A stretch of 64,000 bases of DNA from Cruorifilaria tuberocauda (lineage: Eukaryota > Nematoda > Chromadorea > Rhabditida > Onchocercidae): NCBI GenBank assembly GCA_013365365.1, contig JABVXU010000063.1:1-64000 (forward strand), in the 5' to 3' direction. The notes under the pieces are model-generated. The model saw only the letters and a program-made list of their open reading frames with translations, ran no database searches and had not been told where the DNA came from. A program made the translations under genes and the position numbers. Of this stretch, positions 1 to 15,763 are shown in pieces. Numbering within the stretch: position 1 is the stretch's first letter; every line of letters starts with the position of its first letter.

Positions 1-317
1 TCTTTCAACATCCCTGTATGCAATCTCCCATGCAAATCTGTCCATTGGTATTTCCAACAAGTCAATACAACGCTCAAAACAGCGAATTGAGTCTAATCCA
101 AAGTTCAAAACAAATTTAATGTCAGTGATTCCCGAAGGCAAAAAAAGTCACGACAATTACCACATTGTATTACTGTTTCTTTATTTTTTTTATTTTTGAA
201 CAAGAATGGTTTGATTTATTTAAACTTCAACAGCAGCTCTCACTGATTTGAGGATATTTTAAGATTCCGAGTCAATCCATCAACTAATAGATTTCAGATT
301 TGAATTAAAAAACTCAC

Positions 318-3300
318 ATCGATCTAAATCATAGGCCTTTACAGTGATCACATCTTCGTTGATTTCAACATTTTCTGTAACTCGAGCTTCGTAACGGGTT
401 TGCTCGAAGTATGGAGCATTGTCATTGATATCAGCCACAAAAATTTGTACCTTAACGATATCTGAAATAAGAAGGATTGGAACTGAATTGAGATTTTCTC
501 CGTTCAGTCTATATTTCTGTTTATGGAATTTTTTTCGAAATTTTGGGATTTAATTTATATTTCTCGTATTTATGAAATTTGAAAATGAATGAGTTGAAGA
601 TAAGAGTATCAAAGAAGTTAGAGATAAACAAAGAAGTAAACATGAAGAATGGATGAAATCGCCTGAGTGATAGAATTTCAAACATTTTAATTAAGATACT
701 GTCTTTCTAAAATTTTTCAATAGATAATAAGACCGTAAACAAACCCTAAGCATCTCATCAATTTTTAAAACTTCAGCTAAACATTTCTATGAATTGCTTT
801 AATCAGTTGAACACTGAGAGAAGAGAATGATAAGTATTGATTACGATTGTATCACCTCTATTCGGTCCCGAAGCGCCAGGTAAACTTGATGGGATATTAT
901 CACGAGCTTCAACATCAAAAATGAACGAATCATTTTTTTCACGATCAAAAATCTCAAGTGGAAATATTCCACCAGTTAGTTCATCGATCCGGAACAATCC
1001 GGCTGCTCCGTTATCACCATCACTAATAATACGATAACGTACTTCCGATTGTGGACCTGGTGAATCAGCATCTTCCGCTTTAACCACCGTTATAGGATTA
1101 TCATCATGTCTGTAATGAAAAGAAAACTGGAAAATACTGATAAAATCTCTCCATATCAGAAACAGATGTAATTTATGTAAAGTAAATAAGTTTTGCTAAA
1201 ATAAACAAATTACTTAGTGAGGAATTCTGTTGGTGTTTGTTCTTCTTCGATGGTACCCGTGAATAAATCAACAGTGAAACGTGGAACTGCGTCATTCTTG
1301 TCACGTACTATAACATGGAACTGCTTATCAGATGTTATCAAACTACGCATGTCCTGTAATGAACACTTTTTTTGACAAATGAATATCAAATTAATACGTA
1401 AAATTTAAATTCGAATTTTGAAGGAAAAATTTCGAAAGTAGACAATAGGTGCTGACTGAAAAGAATATAATTGAAAATTTTATCTGAAAATAAATTGATG
1501 TCACGTCGTGCAAGGTTGATTAATTCTTCAATCATTTCAATTTCAATTCATTTAAAATTGAATTTACCATAGCTGTTATGGTTAGCGTGTAGTTCTGCTG
1601 TTGCTCATAATCTAATCCAACCATATTCCTAACAACAACCCAATCTTGACCATTCGTTTTCTCCAAAAATTCACGAAAATGCATATCGTGATTGGTACCA
1701 CGACTCACACCATTTGCCATCCTGCAAGAAATTCAATTTGAAATTTTTAAAGAATGAAATTTGACGAGGTGAAAAATTTTAATAACTATCGATTGATTAT
1801 GGAGTAATTACCTGATTTATGAAATCAAACAGGTATTTACTCCGTTTGCAATTTTTCCTTTTTTTAATGATTTAAAATCTTTCTGACATTTTCTTCGTAT
1901 TCATTCATTTCAATGATTCGATGGTTAAATGATAAATTCATTTTAATTGAAAAAGACCGAAACATGATCACTCTACAATCAATCGATAGTTTAAAATTTT
2001 TCAAGCGATCTCGTTTGATTCTGAAATGATCGTATTTGAGGAACCAAAAGGTTCCTTATCAGTTAACAATTATTATCGCTCTAATCTGATTTCCAAGAAA
2101 GAAAAAGAGCGAATGGTTGGCATTCTGAAATAAATGCATGATTACTTATTAATGGAAATATGAATTTATCTAATAGCAAAACCGTACGGACTAACAAAGC
2201 AGACTGAACAGAGAGGTATCGATAGTTATCATGAAACTATCAATTAAGTCAAAGGAGAATTGAATAGAAGTAAACTAACTTATAGGAAATTGGACTCTTC
2301 AGGCTATCTCCCGGAATGGCCAAACAACGAAAAAGCACTGAATTAATCTGAAAAATATTATAAAACTATAAAAGTTGAAAGTAAATATGTATAAAATAGA
2401 ATTATTTGAGGGAAGATATAAGTAATATTTTAAACAATCATTTCCCTTTCAATCATATCATTTCAATATATCAATTAATTTATCATTTCAGTATCACAGT
2501 TAATTAATCATTTCAGAAGTTTCCGGTGTTTTCAAATGCTTCCCCGAATGATAATATGATAAATTCCATTTCACTAACCGGAATATCTTCATCCACTGTG
2601 ATAATCGCTTTACATTCATCATTTGTTTGCCATTGTGGCGCACTTTGTTGCTTTTCATGGATATTTACGACAACTTGCACCGCACTTCGTTGCGCAAATG
2701 GTTTTCCATTGTCACTTGCCACAACGTTGAAAACAAAACGATCTTTCTGGAGAGAAAAATTCGAAAAAAAAAATTTTACAAAAAAATTTGAAAATATTTC
2801 TTCGAAAAAATTATAAATTAAAAGGAAAAAAAAAAGCCAACAGAAACATTTTTCAAATTAAATGCCAAAACAAAAATTTCTTCCCAATCTTCACTCTCTG
2901 ATTGATTAAAATTTAAATTTTGATAATTTAGTAAAACTAACATATGGCGGAATTTGGCTGGCTAATGTGATTTCACCACTATTTTCATTGATTATTTGAA
3001 AAAATTTGAAATCTCTATTATGTTCCTTTCCAGCTAACGTTTCTTGAGCTAACGTGTAAGTCACACGTGCATTTTGTGGTGCATCCGCGTCATCCGCAAA
3101 GACAGTTAACACCGAATAGCTAAAATTTTCAACCAGGCGAGAGCTGATAATGATTTGAAAAATCTTCCACGAAATGGTATCAGGTGCTAGTCTATTATCA
3201 AATACGTAAGAATTACTTATTACTTAATGAAATATGAAAAAATTTACATTTTGCAAGTTTTCCAATCTAAAGTAAATTCATAAGATTTAAGAATAAATTA

Positions 3301-6300
3301 TCCGAGATTCCTGGGATTTCCGAGATTTCCAAGCTTCAGGATAGGAAAAAGAGCTAAAGTACTGCATGCAATTGGAAATTTGATGGAAATTTAGATTATT
3401 TACACTGATAGATTGTAAATTTATGCTTTTACAACAAATGCATTCAAAATATTTCGGGAATCAATCAATAGATCTATTTGCAACTATCACGTAATCTTTA
3501 ATTTCAACAACAATTATATCGTTCCTCTGATACGTTAGCATTTACGTATTCCCATTGATTTTTTCATGAGTAAATAAATTAATGAATTTAATAAAAATCA
3601 TACTTGATTATATAATTTAATAATTAATTAATGAAATTAACGAATATTTGAACAAAGAATGTTAATAAACTTTGTAGAAAAATTAAGATTTGAACTTACC
3701 CAACATCAACATTCCTTGAAATCGAAGTCTCATAAAACGCTCGATCGAACTGTGGCGCATTATCGTTTACATCAAGAACTTGTACAGTGAATTGACAGAA
3801 GCCAATCAACGGCCTTTCACCCTTATCCGTCGCCTAAAATTACTTTTCTTTCAGCTAACATTCGAGAAATGGCTCGGGTTATCGCAAAAGATAATATGGT
3901 ATAGTCTTGAGTTGAGTTGTTTAGTACGATACTTATCACCTTTTTTACTTTTTATCACATATATCACTATCAGTGATTATCATTATCACTTATCACATAA
4001 AATTATTCGCAATCTTTGTTGTATGATCATATCTCTAGCTAGGCACTAGATATTTTTTCAAATTCTCCGATATGTGGTTTTTATTTGGCATGATTCCAAC
4101 TGTACAGTTATCTACAAAACCGTTCATCTGTAATTCTTCAAATCAAACATTTCAAAATTCTCACTGAGAAACGAAAACGATTTACTTTAACTGTAACTTC
4201 TTCTAGCGCTTTTTGTTCACGATCAAAGCGTACGAATGGTGATGGTCGTAGTTCTCCGGTTTCGAAGTTTATAATGAACGGTTTACGTGATTCAGATTGT
4301 GAGTAATATAACGAATAAACAATTTCACCATTTGGTGGTGAATCTTCATCAGTTGCCACTACCTGAATGTATGATTCATACTTTGATTTCTATTACTTTA
4401 TCTACCGAAATACTAAAATTTAGACTGTTGAAAAATCTTAATTACTACTGATTATTAATAATGATTATTTCTGATACTAATTTTAATACTGATTAAGAGA
4501 AAAAGTTAGAAGATATATTATCTTACTTTCATTCTCTTAGATTCTCGCTAACTGCAAAACGTTTGAAATATTAACCTTTAAAATTACAGGTGCATTAGTC
4601 TTATAATCACCTTCCTCAATTTTAGCAATACTGCTATAGGTATCACAATTGTGAAATTCTGGTTTGTTATTGTTTACATCAGCGATATCTGCAAAGTTTC
4701 ATCTTTCAAATACTTTTTAACCATCCATAGATTAATTTCAATTCGTGAAATTTGTAAAATATGTAATTAAAATCTAAAAATGAAACTAAAAATCCATCCT
4801 CTTTAAATTCAATTACCGATAATGACTGTAGCAGTTTGCATATGTAGCATGCTTGCAACTTGTCCACAGCATGATCCATCATCACGTGCTACTATCGTCA
4901 AGTTGTACGGTGATTCTTCATGTATAAGATCTTCCGGTTTCACGTTTGCTCCAAGTCTAATCAATCCTATAATTATCCAACTTTGAAGTCAAAATTCATA
5001 AGTTAGTATGTATTTATTCAATTTTTCATGAAACTAAAAATAAAATTTCTCTCTAAACTTAATTACTGATAATGATTATAGCAGATTGAATTTAATGCCG
5101 AGATAAAGAGAGCATTAAAGGTAGAAAAAATACTGTAATAAACTGATAAATGTTAATTTTAATGATAGCAACGAAAATTTTAACATTATCAAAATTTAGT
5201 ATGCGGAAAAATTCATCGGATCGCTTACTTACCAGTATCACGATCAATCTCAAACAACTGAGTTGTTGATGTTTCTTCACCATTCGATAATAGAAATGTA
5301 TAGAAAACCTGAAATTTTCACTTTCAAAATTCTTCATTTAAAAAAGTAAATTAAATTAAATTACACATTTTAACTTTCATACTACCTGATCACGATCCGG
5401 ATCAATCGCTTGAATTTGCACTATCGGTGTACCACTTTGAGCATCTTCGGCAACGAATGCATGATAAGTTCCATTTGGAATAAATGATGGAGCTTCATCA
5501 TTTGAATTTTCTGTCCGAATATGCACCTCAATTCATAAGCATTCAATTTTTTTTCTTATTATTTTATTCTTTCTCAATTAAATGTCAATAACTTTTAATT
5601 CGAAGAAACTGAAAAATATTACAATTTTACGTACTTCAAATTAGCGAAATTATATTTGAAATGATACGTGTAATACGTATTCCACGTGTAAATCACATAT
5701 CTATAAAATGGAAATGAAATACCTACCACAGCAGTACTACTAAGTGCTGGTTCACCATGATCAGTTGCTGTGACATTGAATCGATAGATGAAGAAGCGTT
5801 CACGATTCTGATCTGCGTCTAAACGTCTTCGAGCTGATATTTCGCCTCGATCATTGATTGTAAAATTATTATCATCTACAGTATATTTAATTCGACCATT
5901 TTCGCCATCATCCTTATCATTCGCTTCTACTGAAATAATTAATTTAATTAATTAATTGTAAACTGACATTTTCCATTATTTATTTTGTGGTTTTATTTAT
6001 TAGCAGCTTTATAAAATATTTGATTCAATTTTAATCCGATTTCAATCAATTAAACTTAATTTGACTGATTTTACTTAAATTAAATTTTTCCTAATAGATG
6101 ATATGGCTAGTATAAAATATTATAAGTGGTATATTTTAGTTAAATTAACCTGTTAGGATAATATGACCAGGTGGTATATCTTCTTTAATTGTCGCACTAT
6201 AAATAGGTTGTGTGAAGATTGGGACGTTATCATTTATATCTTTGATATAGACATCCAATGGTACTTCACTTTCTCTGCCATCTTCACGTGCGATTACTGA

Positions 6301-9300
6301 AATTTGATGAAATTTCGAAATTCTATCATTCAAACAATTCCGTTCCTCCTTTAGCACTAATACTTTTATCTTTATGCTAATTTATAATTTTGAAATTTTA
6401 AGTTCTAACTTTAGAATCACTGATTTATCTAGAAAGAATATCATAATTCACTTCTATCTCGGTGAAAGTAATTTTAAATAAAATTTTGTTTTTTTAAAAA
6501 TTTGTTTACGAGATCATGGCTGGAGTTTTGGTTTAGTTAGTTAGAATTTAATAGCATTTTAAACTGCAAAAAACAAAAGACAAACAAGCAAGCTAACATT
6601 TCTCTTTTATCATTAGTCAATTGAAATTTCTCCCAGGTATACAGAATTCAAAATATCAAATCAACCTTAACACCTAAATTGTATTATTCCTAATTAAACT
6701 TCTTAATCAAAAGGTGGAAAGCAGTATCAGTCTTGATCAAAGAATACCTTCAAATTTCTTCCATATATTTTTTGATAACTTTTTAATATTTTACAAATAT
6801 CTCGATTACTTTAAAATCTCATCTCAAGTCTACATTTTAGCAGTTCAGACACATGCCATTTTTCTGAACTTGGAATGATATCAAATGTTGTAAGCATGAA
6901 ATTTCTGCAGTTAAACTTTTTGTATAAAATATTTTTAATCATTCAGCTTCTTCAAGCTTGATTTCATTCTCGCTTTGCGATAGATTTATTCAATCATTTG
7001 ATCTCATTTACAGTAAGACGCAAAAAATTTTTTTGATAAGTTTATTTTCTTAAAAAGGAATTTCTTTAAATACCTGAAATTGTGAAGGAGAAAGATAAAA
7101 GTTCAACCAACGACAATTACAATATTTAAATGCTTGAAATTTTCGGTGAGTAAGTTATCAGAAGGTTAATGCAAGATGTATCAGTCCCTCTTGGTTCTAC
7201 ATTGGCTCAATCATATGTCTTGATTTACTTTCGACCTGATTATACGAATTAATTGAATAGGAATGCCTTTTTCCAGTATACGTTAACTTTTTACTAGGCA
7301 TTATTTTAGAGTTTCAATATTCAAATTTACTTCTTGCCAATATTTTATATTTAAAAAAGGAAAGAATTAACTTATGTTAAGCAGTTCTAATATCGAATAT
7401 ATTGAATTTAAAATTTAATAAATAACCATTCTTTGTCATATTTTTACTAGAAATCATGCATTGTTAAAATTTTTCAAAGGAAAATTAATCATATTGCAAT
7501 AAAATTAGATTTTAACATAAATCAGACACTATTTATTGATAGAAATTAAAAATTAAGACAGCTTCTAAGGCTATTATGAAGAGCTGATTGGGGGAGAGAG
7601 TAAGTGAAGCGGAAAATTCATAGAACAGTAAATATTGAATAAGCATGACTATCTCTATCAACTATTTAAGCCAACATTTTGCTAACATTTCTGCCAATGT
7701 AATCTCTTTGATTAACATAATTCTAATTTTCCTCGTCTTACTGTACAATTTAATGAAACCTTTCAGTTGATGATATTTTGGTTGAGTGTTATCATCGTAA
7801 TCGAGCATTTTTATCAATTGAACTAAGCCGCTTTCGCTGTCAATTGTGAAGTATGGCGATGATTCATGATCGACTGATGATGAATCCAAATATAGCTGAT
7901 ATGATAGCTTACCTTTGCTGCGACGTCTATCAATTGGTTTGAAACGTTTTGCTGTGATTGCAATTATGCTAAATTTTATTGCACTTGATAATAGATCATT
8001 TAATTTTCAAGCAAGCATTTACCTCAAATTTGCTCTATAAAAGTTTTTTTTTACTCATTTAAAAGGTAGTGATACCTGGAGCCAAGTTCAGTATTTTCCA
8101 GAACCTGAACTATGTATCGCCGCTCAACAAATTGTGGTGCGCGATCACCGGCAAATACTTCCAGTACTGCAACATCGCTATCCTAAAATTTGTAGATTAA
8201 TTTTTGATGGATTTACTTAATTTAACAATTAACTTAATAAGTAAATTTTGCTCGAAAGAGGATAAAATCCTTTTAGTGTCAGATTATGCAGATAAAAGTG
8301 AAATGGATAAATAAAATAAGCAATGTATTTGCCGAAATACGTTTTCATCACAAGAAAGTTGTGATAATTATGTTAAATTCACTAAAAAAACTTTGTAAAT
8401 ATAATCCAATTCAATTAATCAGCAGCGATACGAAATTTCAAATTCCTACCTGAGAAACTCCCGAATCAGTTGGTGTTCGATCGCGTGCTTGAACAAAAAT
8501 ACGATACGTTTCACCGGGTTTGTAATGTTTTAAAGCCGTCTTTACCACTCCAGTTATTGGATCTACTGTAAATGTCCCTCGTGCTGTAAAATTACGATCG
8601 TAAAATTTAAATTTCTACGAAATTAGAATTTTAAAAGTAAAGTTTCCTAAAACAATTAACTAGTAAAATAAAAATGAATGTCAAATTTAAAGACATGTTA
8701 AATTTTTACATTTCAAATGTTATAATTTAAAGCATGACATCATTTTATAATTTATTTCAGTTCTTGAAATCAAAAGATAGAAATCAAATACTAAAGTATT
8801 GCAAGTCCTAATAGTCTTTATCAGGTAGATATTTACACATAATCAGTATAATTAAGTTTATGAACTGATAAAATTATCAAAAATTTGATAACAAAAGTTA
8901 TTCTTCATTTTTCTTATAAATTATTGAATTTTCTTTAATTTCTCATTCTTGTCTTAAGTAATTATGGCGTGATCTTGAGTAATTAATTAGCATGCGCTGA
9001 AGTGATAAGCATGATACTGACGTTCGGTATTGATAAGACGATATTCCACATCCTCATCACCATCACCAGCTTCATCTCGAGCAACAAACTACAATTCATT
9101 TCAGTTAAATATTTTACTCAAATCTTTCCTTCATTAAATATTCCCATTTTTTAATTTTAATTTAAACTTAATTTTAAATTTCAGAACGATTTAGTTGTTT
9201 TTATCAGTTATTTGTATTAAATTAAGAATATCCGGATATCCGGATATCCGGAGAATGAAATTTCTTTGATAGGAAGTTATTTATCGTTGTTTTTCTTTTC

Positions 9301-9965
9301 CAAACCAATTTAAATACCTCTTATCATTTTATCTAAATCCATTCTGCCCTCTTTCCCTTAATGCTTTTTTCCTAAAAATTTCTCTCTTCGAATGGTTTCA
9401 TCCTCCCGGGAGATTAATCACTTTTCATTTGTGATCTAATCCAATCCAAATAAACCAATGACAGGGAAAAGGACAAGGTGTTCCGTCGAAAAACGAAGAG
9501 AAAAAAGTGGACAAAGAGAAATGAAAATACATTAATCTTATTCCTTTGATAGAGAATTTCTCCTTCTTCTATAACAAGCAATCTAATATTCGATTTCATA
9601 AATGCATTTTAAACAAATTTAATTTCAGTTTTTAAGAAATAAATAAATTTTTAAGGAAATTTCTTTGTTATAGCCTTATTCATTTAGCTTTTCTTTTGCT
9701 TCTTTCTCAATTGACGAATGTAAAATTTAATAAAAGCTTTTTTTACGAATTTGAAAATGTTCACATTTTTCATTAAGTCTATTACATTCAGAAAAGAGAA
9801 AAGAGAATTCGGAAATTGTTTTTTTCCTTCCGGAATTCACCTTGTAGACATGCATTCCAACAGGTTGTTCATATGCTACCACAGCCTGATAAGGCTTTGG
9901 TCCATTTTGAAACGCTGGTGGTTCATCCACGTCCAATATTTCAATTCTTATTATTTGTATACGAG
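318..9965 (-). CDS. hmr-1-like: N-cadherin/HMR-1-like cadherin, exons 9-28 (cadherin repeats; continues past left edge)
   Basis: Tandem extracellular cadherin repeats mediating calcium-dependent adhesion. Exons: 9965-9841, 9088-9022, 8583-8450, 8182-8076, 7968-7760, 6296-6150, 5929-5727, 5526-5386, 5308-5233, 4966-4817, 4688-4576, 4362-4186, 3833-3700, 3143-2942, 2746-2579, 2347-2280, 1721-1568, 1353-1214, 1109-856, 461-318. All 19 junctions keep phase. Repeat-linker motifs are clear: DVDEPPAF, FAGDRAPQF (recalls the AGDR-PPQF of Drosophila CadN), DINDNVPIF, DVNNNKPEF, DVNDNAPQF and DINDNAPYF. Calcium-binding DxD and xEx motifs (DIDRDT, DPDRDQ, AREDGRE) are present. Together with exons 1-8 the window holds 4,138 coding nt, about 1,379 residues. 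The last exon ends in phase 1 at a GTGAGT donor, and no membrane segment or catenin-binding tail is inside the window, so the gene is truncated by the left edge. Confidence 0.9.
9228..9252. repeat. Tandem ATATCCGG palindromic repeat
   Basis: Three direct copies of an 8-bp self-complementary unit, TATCCGGA, in the cadherin intron between exons 9 and 10. The GC content contrasts with the flanking AT-rich DNA. Confidence 0.9.
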
Positions 9966-12900
9966 CTAAAAAATTAAATGAAATATATTTTTCTTGTAAT
10001 ATTTAACAAGTAAAATTATCACTTGAGTTATTTTCAATCAAAGAAATGATAATATTCATCACTTTTATCGTAATTATAAGTAAGAGAAATGATAATAAAT
10101 TCATGGTGTTTATCATTTTTAACTATAAAATTAGAGAAATGATGAATTCATGCGTTATTTCTATGTATTACTTACTTCAGCTAATGATACATAATTGCAA
10201 AAGCACAATTAAATTTGGATATTTGTTATCAAGCCTAATCAGATTTCAAATTCATTTCTATTACATTTAGTTTGCTGAATAATTAGTGGTTTGGTCATTG
10301 ATTAATATGAGAAAATTTCAATTATTCCACTAAATCAATAATTCAATTATATGAAATGATAAATACTTTTTAAATTTAAAGTGATTGAAATGTAACAAAA
10401 AGAAAAATAACTGTGCCATATAATATCATTAATATAATTATCACTACATTATATGGCTTACTTATATAAGCATGAAAAATAGGTTAATCTTTAGATTATT
10501 TATTTGCTATAACCTCCAATGATAGAAGGAGTAAAATAAAATTCATTTATTAAAATTATTATTGTAAAAGGTTTGTGTCTTTTTACAATTTAAGCGTTTC
10601 ATTAGAAAATTTTTCGTATTTTAATTTTATTTGCATTTTCTATGCAATCATCATCAATTTCCATTACACCTTAACGAGCATTCCCGAAAGCCTTAACTCA
10701 TTGACAATCCGATAAAGCATCGAACGAAGCAAGCAAGACCTTACTTAATGAATTCGATTATTTCAGAAGCACATTGGGACTACAAAGCATGCATAAATAG
10801 CAAGCACAAATGCATGTCTCAATCCTATAAGCACATTTCTCTAATAATTAGAATGTGTGTACTGTTTGTTTACTCTTTACTTATATTGCAAATAAATTCA
10901 TGAAATATGAGTAAAGTTAATAAGAATACATGCTGGCTTACTTTAACTAACTAATTATCTGAAAGTTTAACTTCTTAAATTATCACTAATAATAGCAGTT
11001 TTTTTGTCAAAATAGAGAAAGCAAATATGTTCGCCTAATTGAAGGCTTTTTAATTTTAGCCTTTAAAAAATAAATTTTACCTTTATGACTGTCACAATAT
11101 CTGACAGGTAATTAATTATGCATTTTCTCTATATAATTTTATTCAGTTTTAATTTTAAATTAACAAAAAAAAACTTGATATGCTTTCATCGTCTTGAATT
11201 TCTACAGTTTTGAATAACTTGCAAAAGTTCATGCAAAATTGATCAATGTGATTTTTATTACTTGCATATATCAGTTTAACGGATAAATGAATAAATTCGA
11301 TCCGATCCACAGGCATCAATACTTTCTTTACAATAACAGCCATAATAACTGACCCTGAACTATTAATATTCAGATCAATGCAAGGCCATTTGTTATAAAA
11401 GTTGAAATTTTGATGAAGATGAGATTCGATTAGAAATGGTCAAAATGAAATTTAATTTAATTTCAAAATGGTTAATGACCTTTCACTGATTAATTCTTGT
11501 TTCTGGCTGATTTTTTTAAGGTATTGATAAGGTATCACTATTATAATAAATAATCAATTTAACCCTAATCACCTTTACTTCTTCACACTGATTGTTAAAG
11601 AAATGGAATTGAATTTAAGGAAATTTAAGGAAATCGAAGTTATGTCACTGTTGTTGATATTTGAAGTAATAGTATGGAAAACAAAAATGATCTTTTAGGA
11701 AAACTATTTCAGCTCTCAATGAAATTCAAATAATCTAATCTGTGTTATTAATTAATACGACGGCTTAATTGCAGTTAAAATATTTTCAAGTTTAAAATTA
11801 ACCGTATTTCTCTTAAGCTATCTTTCAAATTTCTCTTTTCATTTTCAGCTGAATGTTATCTGCAACAGTGCTAAAATTACTTTAAACTAATAAGTAGTAA
11901 TTAATCAACTGGGAACAACGGTGCTGAGATAAATGAGCCAATTTATACTACTATTCCTACTGAAGAAAGTGCCTTAATTCTTTATGCAACTAATATTATT
12001 AAAATTAACAAATAAATTTTTTCATAAAATTAGCTCAAATTCATAGCAAACAGTTTTCTGTGAAATTATTTTTAAAATTAAATGAGTAAAATGAAAGTTA
12101 AATATCAATGAAGACTCTTTTTCTAATTTTAATCTTTAAATTCAAATCAAATTTCAAAAAAAGAAGTAATTACAAATCTTTCGGAATATTTCAATTTTTA
12201 TTTTTTCATCATAAACGTAAGGTATTAATTAACCTGTCCCTTAATTTAGTCTATAACAGTGCTGCTATCAACACATCATCATTGTTGCATCGTTATGTCA
12301 GAATGGAAGCGGATGCAATCTGTGTATGTCCTTTGACCTTGGAATCATTCTAATCCAATAAATGTTCCCTCCAGTAATTCATCCCTTCCACTTCTGATGA
12401 AGAGAGAGTTAAGGGGTGTGAAAGTGTTATTCAGGATTTCCACTGAAAGAGATTACTCATCATCAACACGTCAACCACAACTATTACCGTAACTTCAATT
12501 AAGCTTTACTTTTACTTTTATTTCAGCAATTAAGAGCAAAAAGCACAAATAATTCTTCCAAATTTGAACAATCATAAAATAACTATTCAAATAGTTGTTA
12601 AAAAACACTTATCGTTGTACAGGTATAGAATTCCTAATTAGAATCCCATCGTTATTTCATTCGTTACATCTAATAGCATTATCAGAATCTCTCGGGAAGA
12701 TTAGATAGTTATCAATATTTGAGTTACTTATCAAATTTAACTATTTTCGACTCTTATGATTGATTACTATGAAATAATTTGAAGTGAGCATTCTGAATAT
12801 GAAATACTTTATTGCAAGAACATTGAAAATAAATTGTAAGTTAAAATTGCTTGAGTTTTAATCAGAAAAGAAATGTTAGTGTTAATTAAAATGGAAATAA

Positions 12901-14976
12901 GAAGTTAACTGAAATTGACAAGTATACTCAAAATCACTTTTCTTTATTAAATATTGGCTTAATTTTGAAGACAATAAGGAAGAACTTTTAATGATATCAA
13001 CTATAATAAGAATCTTTCGGTGATGATGTAATGCATGACGCAATTATAACGACATATCAATAGTCCCAATAATGATCAATTATCGATTAAAATTGATTTA
13101 TCAGAGTTTCTCCTGTTTTATTCCATTTAGCAATAAATAATAATTCATCATTTTTAGTACTTTATGGTTACAATCAGTTCTCATTTTTCTTTTATTCCAT
13201 CTGGCTTGAACTTCTCAATTCGAGAAATATATGAGCAGATGGAACGGAAGTAAATTAGAATAAAATTAAACCAACCGAATATTTTATCTTTTAAAACCGA
13301 TCGTAAGTGTCAAAGATGCTAAATTTTCACTAAAGTACTTGAATTAATTATCTGAAATAAAGAGAAAGGTAAGCCATTCCAAGCAATATTTAAAAATTGA
13401 GCAAAGAAAAAAAAATGCCTATTAGAAAACAACAATTAGATTAAATTTGCATAAATTTGAAGAAAATGCAAATTGTATATACGTACATTTCATTGTCTCT
13501 AGAGGATTCTGAATTCTCATCCGTTCTCTTCTCATTAGGTGCAATCAACAAAATGCAAGTAATTAAGCTCAAGCTTAAGCTTATCTACGGTTTTCATTAT
13601 CAACTATACAATATGCACCATTTCATTTCCGATTTCATTCACAGAATGAAAAATAAGAAATGATTTTGAATTCAGATATCGTAGTAGGAAATTGCTGAAT
13701 GGTAGAAAATGTAATACGCCAATCATGAGAAATATATTTCTCACGCAAAATGAAGAATTTACAAAATCAAAAAAAGATTTGTTAAATTTGAAATGCGAAG
13801 TGAAATACTAATTAGCTTCTTCTATTCATTAATTAACTATTCTTTCGTTACATTTCCATTCATTAGTCATCTTAACTTATTATTCATTCGTTGTTTTATC
13901 ATTACTATTTATCATTCACTCACTTTTCTTTTCTACAGTAAAGTCTAATCTCTGTTAATAATATCCCTTGTTCTTTTCAATATTTGTTAGAGGAGAAATT
14001 ATGTAGAAATTTGCATGTGTGATATCTTTTCTACCTTTGCACGCAATATTCACTGAGGTATAAATATCCCGGGAGGGTGAAGATAAAATGATTGGGTATC
14101 GCTTTCAATAGATAGGTAGGACCGACACCTGTCCTCATCAATCGTTTCCGGCCTTCTCATCATTTCCATTCTTTCCCAACAGTTACCATCGATTTAACTC
14201 AATCTTTCATCAAGGAATTATTTAGGGAATTCAATTCATTCCATTTCAATTATTCAAATTTCCGCAATTTACGCTGAACTTTGATCTCATTGAAAACTGT
14301 AAAAGCTCTCTGATCCATTACAGAATGTAATGGTCCATTATTGCAAATCATAAATTACACTATTAAAAGCATTTTTGCCTTTTCTACCACAATTAGAGAT
14401 TGTTTACTATGTTCAGTTACTATCGCTGACCTCAGAAATGATCATTAGACTAACAATGATTGAATTAAACTGATCGTTTTTTCTTCTTTCAGTGTTTATT
14501 ACCTCTAAAATGACCAGCTGTTGTCGAAAAACTTTGATTATCACAACTGTGATTTCATTCTTCTAAAAATTATAGTATTCATTTTAAATTTAAATTTCAT
14601 CTAACTATGACCTTCACACCTTTCACTGCTATTAATACAAATGAACATTTCAAAAGATTTTAAATTTAAACTCTCTTCACAAATTTCTTTTGATAATGAT
14701 AACTTCAAAATCATTACTGAAAGTTTTAACATTCGATTTATCAATCAAAAAGAAAAGAAGTAATTCTGATGGCAATACATTTTCAATGTATGGATAAGCT
14801 TCCCTAAACAATTCCATTGTCTTCCCGGTCTCTCTCGATCGTCAGGAGATGAGACTTCATTAAGTACTTCAGATATTCCAATTTAGTCGGGAATGATTTC
14901 ATTGTTGTGATCAATAGCTTTCTGTAGAAGCATTGATTTAAGTGCTGCTTATTAAGTGATGCAAGATAATAGCAGA

Positions 14977-14994
14977 ATGCATGCATGCATGCAT
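14977..14994. repeat. (TGCA)n short repeat
   Basis: Alternating GCATGCATGCAT run in cadherin intron 8. It is self-complementary and a potential cruciform or alternating purine-pyrimidine tract. Confidence 0.85.
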
Positions 14995-15670
14995 ACATTC
15001 GTCTTACAGCACCTTTGATAATAAATTTAATCAAATTTAAATTAAATAGCTAAATAAAGACAAGTCATGTTAAGATAAATTGAGGAGATGTCACTTTAAT
15101 TTATAAAAATTTCCCATAAGATTACACTTATTATTTAATCGTTATTGTTAAATTGAAAAAACCATTCAAGCGTTTTTAAATTAATAAATTCATTTTGCTC
15201 CAATAATGCCTTCTCCTTAAACTTTAGCTAAAAAGGTTTTATTTAGCTTAACTTACTGTTTTAACATATTTTATTGATTTTCTTTTTTGTTAATAGTAAA
15301 ATCTTGCAATTGTTAAGTTGGCTAATATTTAAAATGAATTGAGCATTAAGGATAAAAATTAATACAAAAGAATTGTTAAGAAAGTTACTGTGGAAAAAAA
15401 ATACAAAACCGACGATAATTTTTGTAATATTTTGGAAGAAATAAAAATTCCCTCTATGCATTTTTAATTCCTTACATCAATTTGAATTAAATTTTTAAAA
15501 AATTAGAAATTTTAATTAAATTAACAAAATTCCATACTAATAACAAGATTTCATGCTAATTAATTTCACATGCTTGAACTGCTTAATAATTATTCTTTGT
15601 TTAAAGACGAAAAACATTACAGTAACTGGATAACAATATTGTGAAAGTTAAGTCGTTTTGAGCAACAGCT

Positions 15671-15682
15671 GTATGTATGTGT

Positions 15683-15763
<81 letters not shown>
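15671..15763. repeat. (TG)n microsatellite, about 90 bp
   Basis: Nearly pure TG dinucleotide run with two GTATGT interruptions at its left end, inside cadherin intron 8. On the minus strand it reads as poly-(His-Thr), which produces a spurious open frame. It is likely length-polymorphic. Confidence 0.97.

Noticed and set aside
1..92. Open frame after a GGATTAG acceptor, in phase with the last cadherin exon
   Set aside because: It runs off the left edge and its residues (CIDLLEIPMDRFAWEIAYRD) do not look like a cadherin repeat; too short to support.
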